From assembly GCF_964340395.1 (NCBI RefSeq), contig NC_135563.1:10428151-10492150 (forward strand): DNA of 64,000 nucleotides, written 5' to 3'. Below are positions 15,420-28,171 of the stretch, one piece after another; position 1 is the stretch's first letter, and each line of letters begins with the position of its first letter. A model generated the notes under the pieces. The model was not told where the DNA came from, did no database searches, and was given only the letters and a program-made list of their open reading frames with translations. Source of the stretch: Glandiceps talaboti. Its lineage: Eukaryota > Hemichordata > Enteropneusta > Spengelidae. The translations under genes and the position numbers were made by a program.

Positions 15420-18400
15420 TTGAACATGACTATTTTTACATACACTCACAGACAACTTAATGTTAAACATAATGTCCCATCACTTCAATTATTCTTGACT
15501 TTGAAGGTGACCTTAGAGAAATCTTACGTTTGCAAATTCCAATTCATTCTCACATTCTTGCAGAGTGACTAATAATGGTACTGATTTTGAAGACACTTCT
15601 ATATCATACAGGTTATTTCCGGAGTTGAAAGGAACAAAGAGGAAGTTCGTATATTAAACGTATCTATAGTATGTATATCAGATACCATCAGTGTAATAAA
15701 AGAGTGATAAAAGAACTGTGTGGGATTCACTTACAGGGAGGTGGGCAACTTGGTGTAAATGATACGGGGAGGTTCATCTGAGACCTCAAATCCAAACTGC
15801 TGTCATACCACTTACCCCAAAAAGGACACCCTCTGTCATACCAACTGTTTCGCGCAAAATAGATACCACACGGGTCTACGATACATGCAAACGGTATTTC
15901 GTATGATGATATGGTTAAAACCTGATCAAGATAATAGGGGGGGGGGGTTGAGAAATGAAACCTACTTTTGCTGATTAAGCATGATTTTGAAAATTATATG
16001 AATATCCTGAACTAAAATTGAAGGAACACCTACAGGTCCAGTTGGGCAGGTTTTTTTCCAAAATTGTCCTGCCCAGAAGAGTTACAACCAACAACCTCAC
16101 CCCCACCCGCCGATTCACACTGTTCTCCAGTCTCGTCATACCGATAGAACATAGTCAGTTTTACCAAAGTCATACATTATTATGCTCGACGCAAAGGGTT
16201 GACCTTTGAATTCCTTATCATTTATTGTAGCTTGCTAAGCTCGTTGTTAAGCCATAGATTGTTATTCTTCAGTGTTTCTTCTCTTATTTTGTTGTGTGCC
16301 ACAGTTGTGCCACAGTTATTAAAAAAACAGTATGTGATGACATTTGAAATTGAGTCACGTTACAAAAACCAAAGTGCATCAAGGCCAAGATCGGCAGGTG
16401 GTAGTGCTAATGTACTTTTTCAACGTCAAGTAATAATTGAGAAGACCGGTCGTTTCTTACAGAACCAACAGAGTCAATATCCTTTATCATACACATTGGT
16501 GACAATCAATATCCCTCGTGTACCCAAAACAGATGAAACTAATTTATCTTACTTCCCCGGAAATATTATAAAGTGCTGTTTGTATAGTCATGTTGTTCGA
16601 TATATTCATGTTGTCTCCGAACACTATAAATCTTTGTTCTCGGAGTTTATCAATCACTCGACACGATTCTATATCCGCCAGCGACGAAAACTATAGTTCA
16701 ATTCAATGGCGCGCAGCGTCAATAAGATTTTCTGTTCTTGAAGTTGTCCAGTTTGAATGCTTGCATTATGTTAAGTGGTGTAGTATACCACTGTTTTAGG
16801 TGCAGAGTTTTAACAAGCATTATCACAATAAAGTATTTCTAGGGTTTTTTAACTTACTCCTGAACGTATGATCATGCCCAGGTGTGTAAGTTTTGAGTAA
16901 CGCATGGGTACGGTGTAGGTTTTGTTATTGAGAGCATTTTCCGTAAGAAGATTGTTTGTGTTACCTTAGTGAAGTGTAGATGGGAGAAATGTATGGGTGA
17001 ATTTGCTTGAACGAGTCGTTTTTCTGGCTTTGGAATTTTAGTATGTTGTAGATTGATAGTGTAAACGACATTCAAAATCTAAAGTTACATTTTTTCTTGA
17101 GATTTTTTTTTTGAAATTGTACTATGGAGACATGAAAACACCGCAATGCTCTGTTATACTAAAATGAAAAAGGTATTTACCTTTAACTTAAAATCTGCGT
17201 ACTTTTTTAATTGACAGACACAACACAGCTTTAATTTGTGGTTGATTTCAAACACAACCAAGCTTATTTTTCTAAGGAACGACCTACACGTCTCAAGTTG
17301 TATGGTTGTTTTCCACAACAGTTTCACATTTAGAACACAACTTACAGTGCTTATGCTCAATATGTGCACCCAAAGCTGAGTGGTGTAACAGTGGGTTGCT
17401 CAATGTGCGCACCGAAGTGGTGGGAAAATGGGTTTTGACTTACAAACGTAGTATTCTGTTTGACCTCGGCGAACAATATATAGGCGCTTTATACACCGTC
17501 CCTGCAATCATGGTTCTATTTTCGTGTATATATTTATTTTTCTAAGCAACACGTACAGTAAAAGGATATATATATATATATTGACTATTAACAAGTCTCT
17601 TTCTTTGTGTGTTATAATGTATGTGCTTAAGGGTAGTAGGAAACGATTTACTAATAATAGTTCTTATACTCCAATTAATGGATTTGAGTAAGTGCGTTAG
17701 AAATACATTGCCTAAATATATACATTTTTCCAGGTAATTTAAAATGAAAACTACTTTCCCTAATCTGAGAATCGTGCTTCGCCATTAATTAGAACAGGGA
17801 CTGGTCAAACAATATGTATATCGTAACTTAAGATGACGTAATGTTTTGAGTTGTAGACATTGAAATCAGTGGTCTTAATCTTACATATCGTTAGTAATAG
17901 TGCACAGACAGGTCAAAGAATGCAAAGTGTGAGTTTGGGGCTTTTTTACAAAATGGAAGTTATTGTAATTAATAACATTTAAAGGCAATCCGTAGATTAG
18001 TTGGGTTGGCGGTGAGTAATTGCCACTGGAGTTCACACTCTTGTGCGTACATGTTTTGGGATTAGCTGATTTGGGTAAGTTGTTTAAAAATATATTGTTT
18101 ATATCGAAATCGAGGGGAAAGTATGCGTTATTTCCATTTTTCCTTAATACTCTCAACAATGACTTCTATTTGACGTATTCACCAATTTTAACAGCGATGA
18201 TTCAGATTGAAGTAAGAAAAAAACACTGAATGAGCAAAACCAGAAACATATGAGCGGAACGTTTCATCTCTAGTGTGTATATGAAACAAATTGAATTTGG
18301 AGCATTTTGCCACAGATGTATTGCCCATTTTCACATCCTCAAAGCATATCAATTTTAACTGCATTCTGCGAAACTTTCAGTACAGATTCCGGTCCCAGCT

Positions 18401-19597
18401 AAACACATCAAAGATTCGTGTACAAACAGTTAACAAGACGACGTGGTTCTTGTGTTCCGAGGGATTTTAACCCCCTTAATTCATTTCCTGCCTAATCGCG
18501 TCGAAATGTGAACCTTATATCGAATAATTGAAGTACACTGTATTGATAATGGACGCCATTGAATCGTTTTAATTGTAACAGTGCTAAATTTCAAGACATT
18601 GGTGGATTGTCCTACGTTTTAATTCGTATTTTTATTGAATTCCATTTTCCTATTTTTGAAAGCTAATGACAATTTTTTGTATTAACTAAATTCACCATTC
18701 TGCCTATGACCTTCCGATCCTTCTTCCCCATTAAATAATTTATGCGACTTAGAAAAAGTAGGTTCCAGTTAATGCAGACAAAGTGCTCTTTTTACTGGCA
18801 TACTTCAGATACAGCAAGAAGGAGCGCGAGTGAAGCAATTAATTCAAATATAAAACATTCTTTTAATTTGAAGATATATCATTGCACTAAGAGAATATAT
18901 TTTATCCCGTTTTATCACATTCTGCTGTTACAGTACATGATTCTCGATTTTCTCAAAATTGTTTCTGCATAAAAATCGCGCAATTTGACTGTTTTGACGA
19001 CAGCTGTGCTACTAGGTTGTTTGGCGCCCTTTCTCTGAGGGAAGAGTATATCTGTATTATGAAATAATCTCAGATATCTTCTCCCTTTTTCAGCTCAACA
19101 CTGCTGGTTGCCATTGTTTGAATGGTATGTTACAGCACGTTTGTTCTATCACGTATTCCGATAAAAAAAATCGTTATTGATTTTCAAGCGGACGTTCCGA
19201 ATCGAAAAGATTACTGCGTTCCCTCTAGAATATATTGAAACTGATAAGTGAACTTCTCTCTATATCATCACACGGTCTCTAGTGTTTGGCGCTCAATTTA
19301 ATCTAGAGAAATTAGGCCAGGTTACTGTGGTTGAAAGCACAAGTTTGGACAAAATGGGGGATGTCATTTTGAGACCGAAAATCAGGCATGGGACATGTAT
19401 TAGTTGAATAATGAATATTCATGGTTCCTAAGTGCTTATTACCTTCAGATAAAGTCATGAATATACAGTTTTCATCTATTTCAAATGTCTGCTAAGACCT
19501 GTGAGGCAGCAATGTACCATGAAAGACCAATAGGAGTGAACAACAGACTCAATTTTTGGTGTTTCCTTGGCAGTTAATCGAATTTATGTGATCTCAA
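15420..19597. other. Gene-free stretch
   Basis: The longest plus-strand frame (16199-16696, 165 codons) has a hydrophobic start (Leu/Ser/Val-rich, about residues 4-40) and a polar remainder. I see no domain, no repeat and no homology I can name, and another frame overlaps its end, so I do not call a gene. A poly-G run lies near 15940. Confidence 0.5.
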
Positions 19598-19672
19598 GTC
19601 GTGAAATGACTCCCCAGAACCCAAAGTTGATGAAAATACCTTTATTTCCTGGAGTGTAATTCCCGATTTAAA
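19598..19672 (+). repeat. Dispersed repeat family B, copy 1
   Basis: Contains CGTGAAATGACT, CAAAGTT and ACCTTTATTTCCTGGAGTGT in that order. The same order is found at 55011-55095. Confidence 0.65.
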
Positions 19673-20642
19673 TTAAAATAACGGAAACGGTTGTAGAACT
19701 TTGGACCTCATCTCATCATAACATACACGTAATAACTACTATCAAACATAAAATAGTGAGTTTCTGCAAGGGATGGAGGACATATCCCGTAAAATGTCAA
19801 CTAACTTTGCAATATATAATAACCTCCATGGACCTGGGATCTATATATTGTATTTTTAGTTCTAGTTTATTTAATTCGAATCAAAAGATTTGTGATTGAG
19901 ATTGTCTGTCACTGTTTTTTGTCTCGAGTAAAAGGCAAGTATTAATGTATAATGGCGTAGCAGCGTAGATTGCACATGGTGATAAGTTGAGCCTAAAGCG
20001 TGTGTTACATCCACCCTATATCTACGCCACATCTGTACGCAATACATTTTACAATGTGAACTCATTTGTTACTGGAAAAACATATACCCCGTGGCTTGCA
20101 CTAAATCATATATTTACTTTAATCGTTATGTTTTGAACAACGTATTCCCATAACCCTTGGATTAAATCAATACCTGATTAAGTCTGAAAGTGTCGACGTC
20201 ATTTTTATATAATTTACAAACTGATATCATTGATGGCGCTGTGACAAGCAAAACGTGAAAAGGCACTCATCTGGTGGTACATGTATGCATTATTACCATG
20301 AATTTGGAAGTTTTGGAATTATGACCTGTTTTCAGCTATTCGACAATGATAGTGAACTGTCTAATAATGTCATTCATTGTATTTGTAATAGGAAGAGGTT
20401 AAGATGTAAGTTTTCTTAAATGAGCCATGAATGTAAGTCCTAACTTAATCTATCGTTAATAATATTTCAATAAAACGCTGCCGGAATTAAACAGTGTACA
20501 GATTGTAATGTTTTTTATTAATAATGAAAGTTAATATACGATGCACGATGCAGTAATTTTATTTCAAAATACACCGGTTTCTTCGCTATCTGTAGTCTTT
20601 GACAGTTCCTTGACAAAGGCTTTTCTATCGTGGCCTAAAACA
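19673..20642. other. Gene-free stretch
   Basis: Only short frames; nothing recognised. Confidence 0.55.
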
Positions 20643-20957
20643 ATGGGGATGAGCAGAATTTACGGTGGTGGTGGGGGGGGGGTAGTCTCGCTTACTGGAG
20701 TTTTGTTCGTGACAATACCTCTTCCTAATTGTAAGCAGCACCAATTGAGCCCCGAGCGGCTAAGCCGTAAGGGGGTAACGTAAGAATAGTCTCGTTTGCC
20801 TAGCCGCCCACATCGAAGTGCGCCCAGAGCTCAGCTGTAAGCGGGTGACGTAAGTCATATTACTCTTCACGTCGCTTATTATACTCGTGCTCCCCCTCAT
20901 TTAAAATTTCTCCCTACACCCACCCCTACCCTCCAACGTAAATTCTACTCGTCCCAT
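20643..20957. mobile_element. MITE-like element with inverted ends, family 3
   Basis: The left end reads ATGGGGATGAGCAGAATTTA and the right end, reverse-complemented, reads ATGGGACGAGTAGAATTTAC. Both continue into a G-rich string (poly-G on the left; ACCCACCCCTACCCTCC on the given strand at the right), so the inverted ends extend for about 35-40 bp. Inside are two related strings ending ACGTAAG (near 20778 and 20850). It is 315 bp long with no coding capacity. Confidence 0.75.
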
Positions 20958-22026
20958 TCAGTAGTGTTACAAGAACTAGCTTTTAAGCCGCTTCTAACTT
21001 TTTTTCAAAATTTAAATAAGTGACGTATATATTTATTACTATATCTTTGCTTTCATGGCAGCTGTGCAATCCTCTCAGTGTGAAAACGATGTTACAGGGA
21101 ACATGTTTGCAAAGCCAGAGTTCACAAACACGTATCTCACTTTGTTATTCAGACGATGAGGTGCTCGCTATTCCACTAAGGCTGACACACTTTTAATAAA
21201 TAATACTGCTTCGTCGCTCTCATTCTGATGTACTATCAATATTTCATCGCTTTGCCTAATTCATTACATTTATTGATTATTCCCCTAGTATATTTTATTC
21301 ATCGATATAGTTATGTATAATTCACAAACTCCACTGTTTAATTTTTGGAGTAAATTACTTTCTATACAACGTGTCACTGCTCAGTTATATAGAGAAGAAA
21401 TGAAGTATGTCGGAATTACTGTATTCATGCATTTTCCACTTAAACTATTTGTTGTATAATTTTGCTTCACGTAGAATGAGTTTCCTTTATTTCACTTCAA
21501 ATGTTTGTTTTCACATTAAACTTTAATGAATAGAAACTATCCTTGTCAATCACCGAGGGACAATAAAAGTACGAAAAAACGCACTTTCATTCAAAATTGT
21601 AATCAATTAATTTGACGTTATTGTCCCTCTCAAAGTACATGCCACTAGAAGCTAGATAGAATCATCATGTTTACATTTCGCTTTATCTTGGAGATCTATT
21701 AGTGTTCCGAGTTACTGTTTGTTTAAAATCATCGGCCGAAACAAGCATTTCAAAAACTGAAAGGATCTTTATCAAGCAATTGATGGGCTTTTAGCGACTT
21801 TTTGTTCAATTTGAAAAGACCTTGACCACTTTTTCCCGTTATATCAAACGGTCACGCTAGCATTTACTCGTCTCTATGTGTTTTGAACATGTAAGAGCTA
21901 TAGAAAAAAATCGCTGCATCACTTTTACGTTACAACTTGCTGGTTCGACGAGATAGCGTAATCAGCGATCATGCACAAAAAAACAAGATATCTACTACAA
22001 CTGTTTCTGATTAACAAAATCCGAAA
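20958..22026. other. Gene-free stretch
   Basis: AT-rich, with no frames of note. Confidence 0.55.
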
Positions 22027-22162
22027 TGATTTATAAGTTAGCGTATCTACCATAATAAAAACGGTTCCCATTTCTATCGTTAACGTAATTAGTTGTTTAT
22101 GAAAATACTGTACATGATTTACAAGTAAGTGTATCTACGATGAAAATGGCGCCATTTTTTTT
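22027..22162 (+). repeat. Imperfect tandem repeat, period 88 bp
   Basis: TGATTTATAAGTTAGCGTAT at 22027 and TGATTTACAAGTAAGTGTAT at 22115 start two related units, each going on to a CTACSATRA..AAAAYGG string. Confidence 0.65.
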
Positions 22163-24339
22163 TTATCGCAAATGTTCATAGTAGTCAACATTTCTTCATC
22201 TATTTATCACGTGGATTAATATGCCCCATTCACGATAGATTATGTCGTCTTTATTTTGGCGCTAAATGGCGTGACCTAAATTGAAAAACGCACTCTATAA
22301 GAACCAAAAAGTGCTAATTTTAAATTTGTAAATGTCAGAGTAATATTAGATCGCCGCATGGAAGTAACTGTGACGTTTAGTAGTCACGCGAAGTATAGCA
22401 ATAATGTGGACCAGTCTGTCAACGCAAAAAAAATGAAATTTCAGAAGAGTTCATTCTGTGTTTGTACTTTTAATCAAGATCAAACCTAGGGTTCTCATTG
22501 TCATTTTTGTCATGTTTTCTCGTCATGTCTGGATTATTTGTGTAACATTTTATCATCGTTACTTTTTTGCCGTAGGATCTATACAATTCAACCAATACAT
22601 CATTCAATTAACGAAAGTTATTATCTGTTGTCAAAATGGCCAAAAGAAATGGATGGAGTCGTATATAGTTTGTTCTAAAGATGTACATTAGTCATGCGTG
22701 CGATGAAGTAAACCTAAAGTTAAAGTGGTTTCATGGTATCATCTTCCTGGTAAACGACAGTGAAGTTTCTTTGCTCACACAAGATCTATAATTTACCCCC
22801 ACGTTTAACTCATGCAACTTGCGTCGTGTACATGAAATTCGTGATATTGCATGATCATGCTGAACTAGCGAAATGCCGAAACTGTCTCTTCAATATCTGG
22901 AGGAGATACTGCAAACGTTTACCAATCACGGTTGCTAACGATACATGAATCAAATTTCACAAGTTCTAGCTACATCCTTGTTCCTTCGGTATCTCGAGGC
23001 GTCGCATGTCTTCCAATCATTACGCTATTCCTATTTTATGCTTAGACATGCCTGAAATAACCTATTGTGAATGGCTGACAATGAAACACAATATTGCTAC
23101 ATGTGACTTATTTCGCTTTAAGTTACATTTCGTGATCACTTAGCACGGGCAAACACTCTTTTTTTATCTCCTTCGCAACTTAACATTCAAGTCAATCAAA
23201 CAAAATATATTATTTTGTCATATGAAGATATGCCGGGAGTGCAACGTAAACATTTCAATCCTTCAAGTCGTCTTCAAATGCTATTCAAAAGGGTCACATC
23301 ACCGACGATTGTGACGTCTGAAAGCTTTCCGTGAGCACAGAACAAAAAATATTTATGTTGATGGACGTCGATGAGTTATGCATGGCAGATACAAATCATC
23401 TTTGTATTAATACTTCTATAAAAACTAAATCTCCTCATCAATTTTTTTCTTTCTTATCGCTAAAGTGCGTACATATTCATTCCAGATACGTGATAGAAAT
23501 GTCTTTTCAATGATTGGTTTTATCAATGCTGGCATGTCTGTCTGTCTGTCTACGGTACATTATTCTGTTTGAGTTAGATAATATTGATAAACATGAAACA
23601 AGTAATTGTCTGCATAGTTCAAAGACCTGTTGATAAGAGGAATCATTATTTGTGTCCGATCCTCTGAAAACAGCACTGTGTAACTAGTGCGGTCTGGATT
23701 AAGATTAACAACGCACTGGAATAATTGAAGAAGTCTATCTATATATGTGACCATTGATTATGATGTAATGTACAAAGTAACCCTATAACCCTCACGTAGC
23801 CATTATAAAACATTTTTATCTTCTCAAACCGTAAAGCAGGATACGTAATATCAAGTACGACAAACTATTCAGTGGCCATGGCTCTAAGTTGTTTATCTAT
23901 TCTTTAATCACCATGTACACTCCAGTATAGAGATTAGATCATCGCTCTAATACCAATACACGGTACCTTTCTCACCATGTTGATTGCATTTCTATTTCAC
24001 GTTAACTCAGACGTTCCGAAATATCGTTATCACATGCCTTGAATATCGGATTGTAAGTATTGTGTTTCAGACTAATCTTTGTTTATTTCATTTAATTTGT
24101 TGAAATATTTTTTTTAAATAATTTTTAAAAGATTCATCTAACTGATAAATATGCTGCGTGGTTCTTGGGAACTCTTTTTTTTATACAAAAAGGACTTTAT
24201 ATAAGAGTGCAGTCTCTACACTGACTTGGCTCACGTCATCACCAAGTACTCCCTCAACAGAGGAATACAAGCACTCAAACATATACACACAAACACACCC
24301 TCACAACAACATGCATACTTGCTTGCACACACACCCACA

Positions 24340-24341
<2 letters not shown>
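22163..24341. other. Gene-free stretch
   Basis: Several frames of 60-77 codons without motif or splice support. A short TCTG run lies near 23535. Confidence 0.5.

Positions 24342-24437
<96 letters not shown>
24342..24437. repeat. (CT)n microsatellite
   Basis: About 47 CT units with one TTT interruption near the end. The left flank CACACCCACATAT is shared with the array at 9569. Confidence 0.97.
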
Positions 24438-25016
24438 CTCCCATGTACTCGCTTTAACGTTCATTTCTCTACTACCTGAATAATGTTTTACGGTCAGACA
24501 GACAGGTGAACAAACAAACAGAATCGAATTCAAATTTTTGTAAACAAATAGTATTATTTTATCACTGCAACAATTGTGTGAGAGTCGTTATAGCATTGTG
24601 ATACCAATTGTATAGCTACCTTTTACAGCGCAAATAACTATTTATTACAGCACAAACAGGGTGTGTGTACCAGACTGTAGCTAAACATATATACATTTAC
24701 GATAAAAGTCGATCCTTTGAAAAATTGAGGTTGTTATTTACTCGGATAAAAACAATTTTTACTTTTGAAAGCAGCAGGCTTGTTATTGAGGAGAGCTACC
24801 TTTACATTGTTCAGCTGGTAAGGCCCATTTTAATTGCAGCCCTGCTGTATTTCAGTACTAAAAATGGTGGCATCAAGTAAAAACAACAACCTTAACCTGC
24901 CATATGATCGACTTTCATCATAAAGGTATATGTTACATGGTGAACCCTCCCTTTCCATGATGTGTGTAGTTACTTGACTCAACGCCTGTCACCATCCTTT
25001 AAATGCATGTCACAAG

Positions 25017-25174
25017 CCGTGATTGTGAAATATGCATTAAGCGGTATAAAGTTCTTGCATGAGACGACTGCAGAGGAAATGGCTCAGGAAATTATCACTG
25101 AAAATGCCGTTGACTTCCCTTCCAATCAAGAAAGCAATGTCTTGATGGAAACTGGTGATGAGAATTCATATAGT
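25017..25174 (+). other. Possible isolated coding exon (weak)
   Basis: The frame here has protein-like composition: residues around KFLHETTAEEMAQEI and NAVDFPSNQESNVLMETG are rich in Glu, Asn, Thr and Met, unlike the random frames nearby. It is preceded by an AG at 25016 (weak pyrimidine tract) and followed by GTAAAG at 25175, a reasonable donor. I recognise no family. No partner exon was identified, so it may be chance or part of a dead element. Confidence 0.25.
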
Positions 25175-25320
25175 AAAGTGTATCAATTATACATATTTCA
25201 ATATTGAAAATGACTAGTGAGAGGTTAGTACTGACGATCAATAAGCTTATTTTAATATCCTTTGCAGACTCATATCCCAGTTGATGTCAATACCTACACA
25301 CCTAGTAATTGTGTGCAAAA

Positions 25321-25386
25321 TACATACATACATACATACATACATACATACATACATACATACATACATACATACATACGCGGACG

Positions 25387-25441
<55 letters not shown>

Positions 25442-25580
25442 GGACAGACAAACAGACTTTCAGACATACATACATACATACATACATACATACATACATA
25501 CATACATACATACATACATACATACATACATACATACGCGGACGGACGGACGGACGGACGGACGGACGGACGGACGGACG

Positions 25581-25624
<44 letters not shown>

Positions 25625-25687
25625 TACAGACATACATACATACATACATACATACATACATACATACATACGCGGACGGACGGACAG

Positions 25688-25725
<38 letters not shown>

Positions 25726-25832
25726 GGACAGACAGACAGACTTTCAGACATACATACATACATACATACATACATACATACATACATACATACATACATA
25801 CATACATACATACGCGGACGGACGGACGGACC

Positions 25833-25924
<92 letters not shown>

Positions 25925-25996
25925 TACATACATACATACATACATACATACATACATACATACATACATACATACATACATACATACATACATACA
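25321..25996. repeat. Higher-order tetranucleotide array
   Basis: Four cycles of (CATA)n, then a CGCGGACGG junction with (GACG)n, then (GACA)n, ending in a final (CATA)n. The junction CATACGCGGACGGACGGA starts at 25375, 25533, 25667 and 25809, and CGCG itself is at 25379, 25537, 25671 and 25813, so cycles are 158, 134 and 142 bp. Cycles one and three end in CTTTCAGAC before returning to CATA (25457 and 25741). A 4-bp repeat has a 12-bp coding period and these units contain no stop, so all six frames are open; the 303-codon and shorter frames here are artefacts. Confidence 0.97.
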
Positions 25997-27540
25997 TGTG
26001 TTCATTTCAAGCGAAGAACGTATGTGAATTTAAAAATGATGTTTCCGATTTCCCCAATTCCTAAAAACATTAAATTACAATTGTTGAACTTAAGTGTGTG
26101 TAGCGGAAAAGGAGATGATAGGAGCTGCTTTTTGTGTATTATAACGGATTCTCAACTAATCTCTACTGTGTAGTTAAGCATACAGTAAAGTCTTTGTTAT
26201 CATGAGTACAAATTCTTGCAAAATCCACTGCCGACACAAACAGCTGTAGCTTAAGGAAATATTTGGCGTATATGTCTGCAAATGAAATTCCCAAACTGCC
26301 AACATCAGAATTGTAAGCGTACTGCATATATTTGGATAATATAGATACATGAAGGATAGAGGCGATTAATTATGCATGCTTGATTTCAAATAATTAACTT
26401 CTAGGCGGCCATCCATACTCACTGCCTCGTTAATAATTGATTAAGAGGAATAAATTTAATCTTAAAAGCAATTGAGATAAATTATTAAGGGAAAAGGGTA
26501 CGTAACGACACTGTCGACATACTTGCTTTGAAGTTTCTGTATAACGTTACTCGGTAAACATTTTAAGAGTTCTGTAATCATGATTTTATCGCTCTCTTTA
26601 AACTTGGCCTTAGATGACATTGGTGGATATACTTTTAATTAAACATCCACAATAATATTCATGAGGACATTTGACATTTGATTATGCAGCATTTGTAAGA
26701 CTACTTTTTGATTGAGTAACTTTGTAAATATTTTAACAGATATAATATCAGTCCCCTTAAGCTTGTTGCAGCAGAAAGTCGGTCATTTAAAAATGCTTTG
26801 CATTATTGATAACGGATCACATGAAAAGTAGGTTTCCTTTTCATAGATTATTGGTCATAGATTATTGGATTTGATAGCCTCGAGAGTTCTCATGCAGAAC
26901 GGTGGTTTAATGACTATAAAAAAACTGCATATCGTGGATTAAACACTAATGTTTTCTCGGTGTGTATACACGTCCTATGGGTTCAATGTAAGAGAATGTG
27001 TGTTTTACAGAAAGTAGGTTGAGGAGGTGTTTGAATATTATATGTCCATATATAATTGAAGTGATGTGGAACTTTGCAAACTTTACGCGTATCTGTGTGT
27101 ATCTGTGAACTGGTTTACTTACATCATTTCATGCATGTTTATTTTATTACCTTAAAATAAGTATCAGGGCACCTTTGGGGGTTTTGTTTCTCTATGGAGG
27201 CTAGTGACAACTATACGATCGATGCATATATTTGTTTTCTAGGTGAATACCCTTTTTACTGTCTACACCTGCACTGTCGTGTACTTCGTCCAAGGTGACT
27301 CCCAAGTCTGAAGTATGTGAAGGGCATCTTTGATATTCATGTTGCTAATAGCGACTAAGTGATGACATTTTGCATCGTAAATCTAGAGAATCAGTTACAT
27401 CTGAACGTTCGCTTATCTGTCTAGCAACAACATTAACAAATTAGAATGTGGACAGCCCTCTGCTTCATTCAAAGTTCTGTGACATATTTTAACAACTGAG
27501 AACACATACTAATTGGGGGTGTATTTTGATTGCTTTGAGA
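25997..27540. other. Gene-free stretch
   Basis: AT-rich with short frames only; no repeat recognised. Confidence 0.55.
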
Positions 27541-27626
27541 GATGGATGGGTTGGTGGGTGGACGTGGTTTAGATGGGTGTGATGGTTGGTGGATTTTTTT
27601 TAAATGGTAGACTGGCTGGTGGATAG

Positions 27627-27659
<33 letters not shown>

Positions 27660-27703
27660 CGGGTGGATTGGTTGGTTGGTTGGTTGGTTGGTTGGTTGGT
27701 TTG
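27541..27703. repeat. GT-rich microsatellite cluster
   Basis: Irregular GATGG/GGTGG strings, then (TG)n at about 27627-27657, then (GGTT)n at about 27669-27700. This is one strand-asymmetric G/T-rich tract. Confidence 0.9.
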
Positions 27704-28100
27704 GTTGTTCATTGGTTGCGGTGCATTACGGTACCACCATGTAACAGTTAAACATGTTATTCCCCGCTATTTTGCATAATTGCATAACATGAGAAAATAC
27801 ACAAATTCGAGTTTGAAGTTTATTGTACTTGGTAATCATGTTAATGATAAAAATGTAAAAGATGTTCTAATGTGGAATCAAGTCGTTTTTTGTTGAATTT
27901 GGAGTTAGATCTATACTTTTCTCAATTTACAAGCCTATATAGTACAAAGTATCACATTTCATGAACTTTTTATAAAAGTATTATTTTCAACCCAGCAGAA
28001 CACACAGATAAGAACAAGTCGATATCGATCTGTTAATTACGATGCATTCCCTGTTGACACATCTTGTAATATTATTTTGATCAATATACAATATAGTGCG
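27704..28100. other. Gene-free stretch
   Basis: Nothing recognised. Confidence 0.55.
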
Positions 28101-28171
28101 TACATACATACATACATACATACATACATACATACATACATACATACATACATACATACATACATACATAC
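28101..28171. repeat. (CATA)n microsatellite
   Basis: About 18 CATA units. Confidence 0.97.

Noticed and set aside
16199-16696. 165-codon frame with a hydrophobic N-terminal part
   Set aside because: No domain, no conserved motif and no splice or promoter support; its length is within reach of chance in 64 kb of AT-rich DNA with two strands.
25262-26173. 303-codon open frame with Ile-His-Thr-Tyr and Arg-Gln-Thr-Asp repeats, and long frames on the other strand
   Set aside because: The 4-bp units contain no stop codon in any register, so every frame is open; the frames disappear outside the array.
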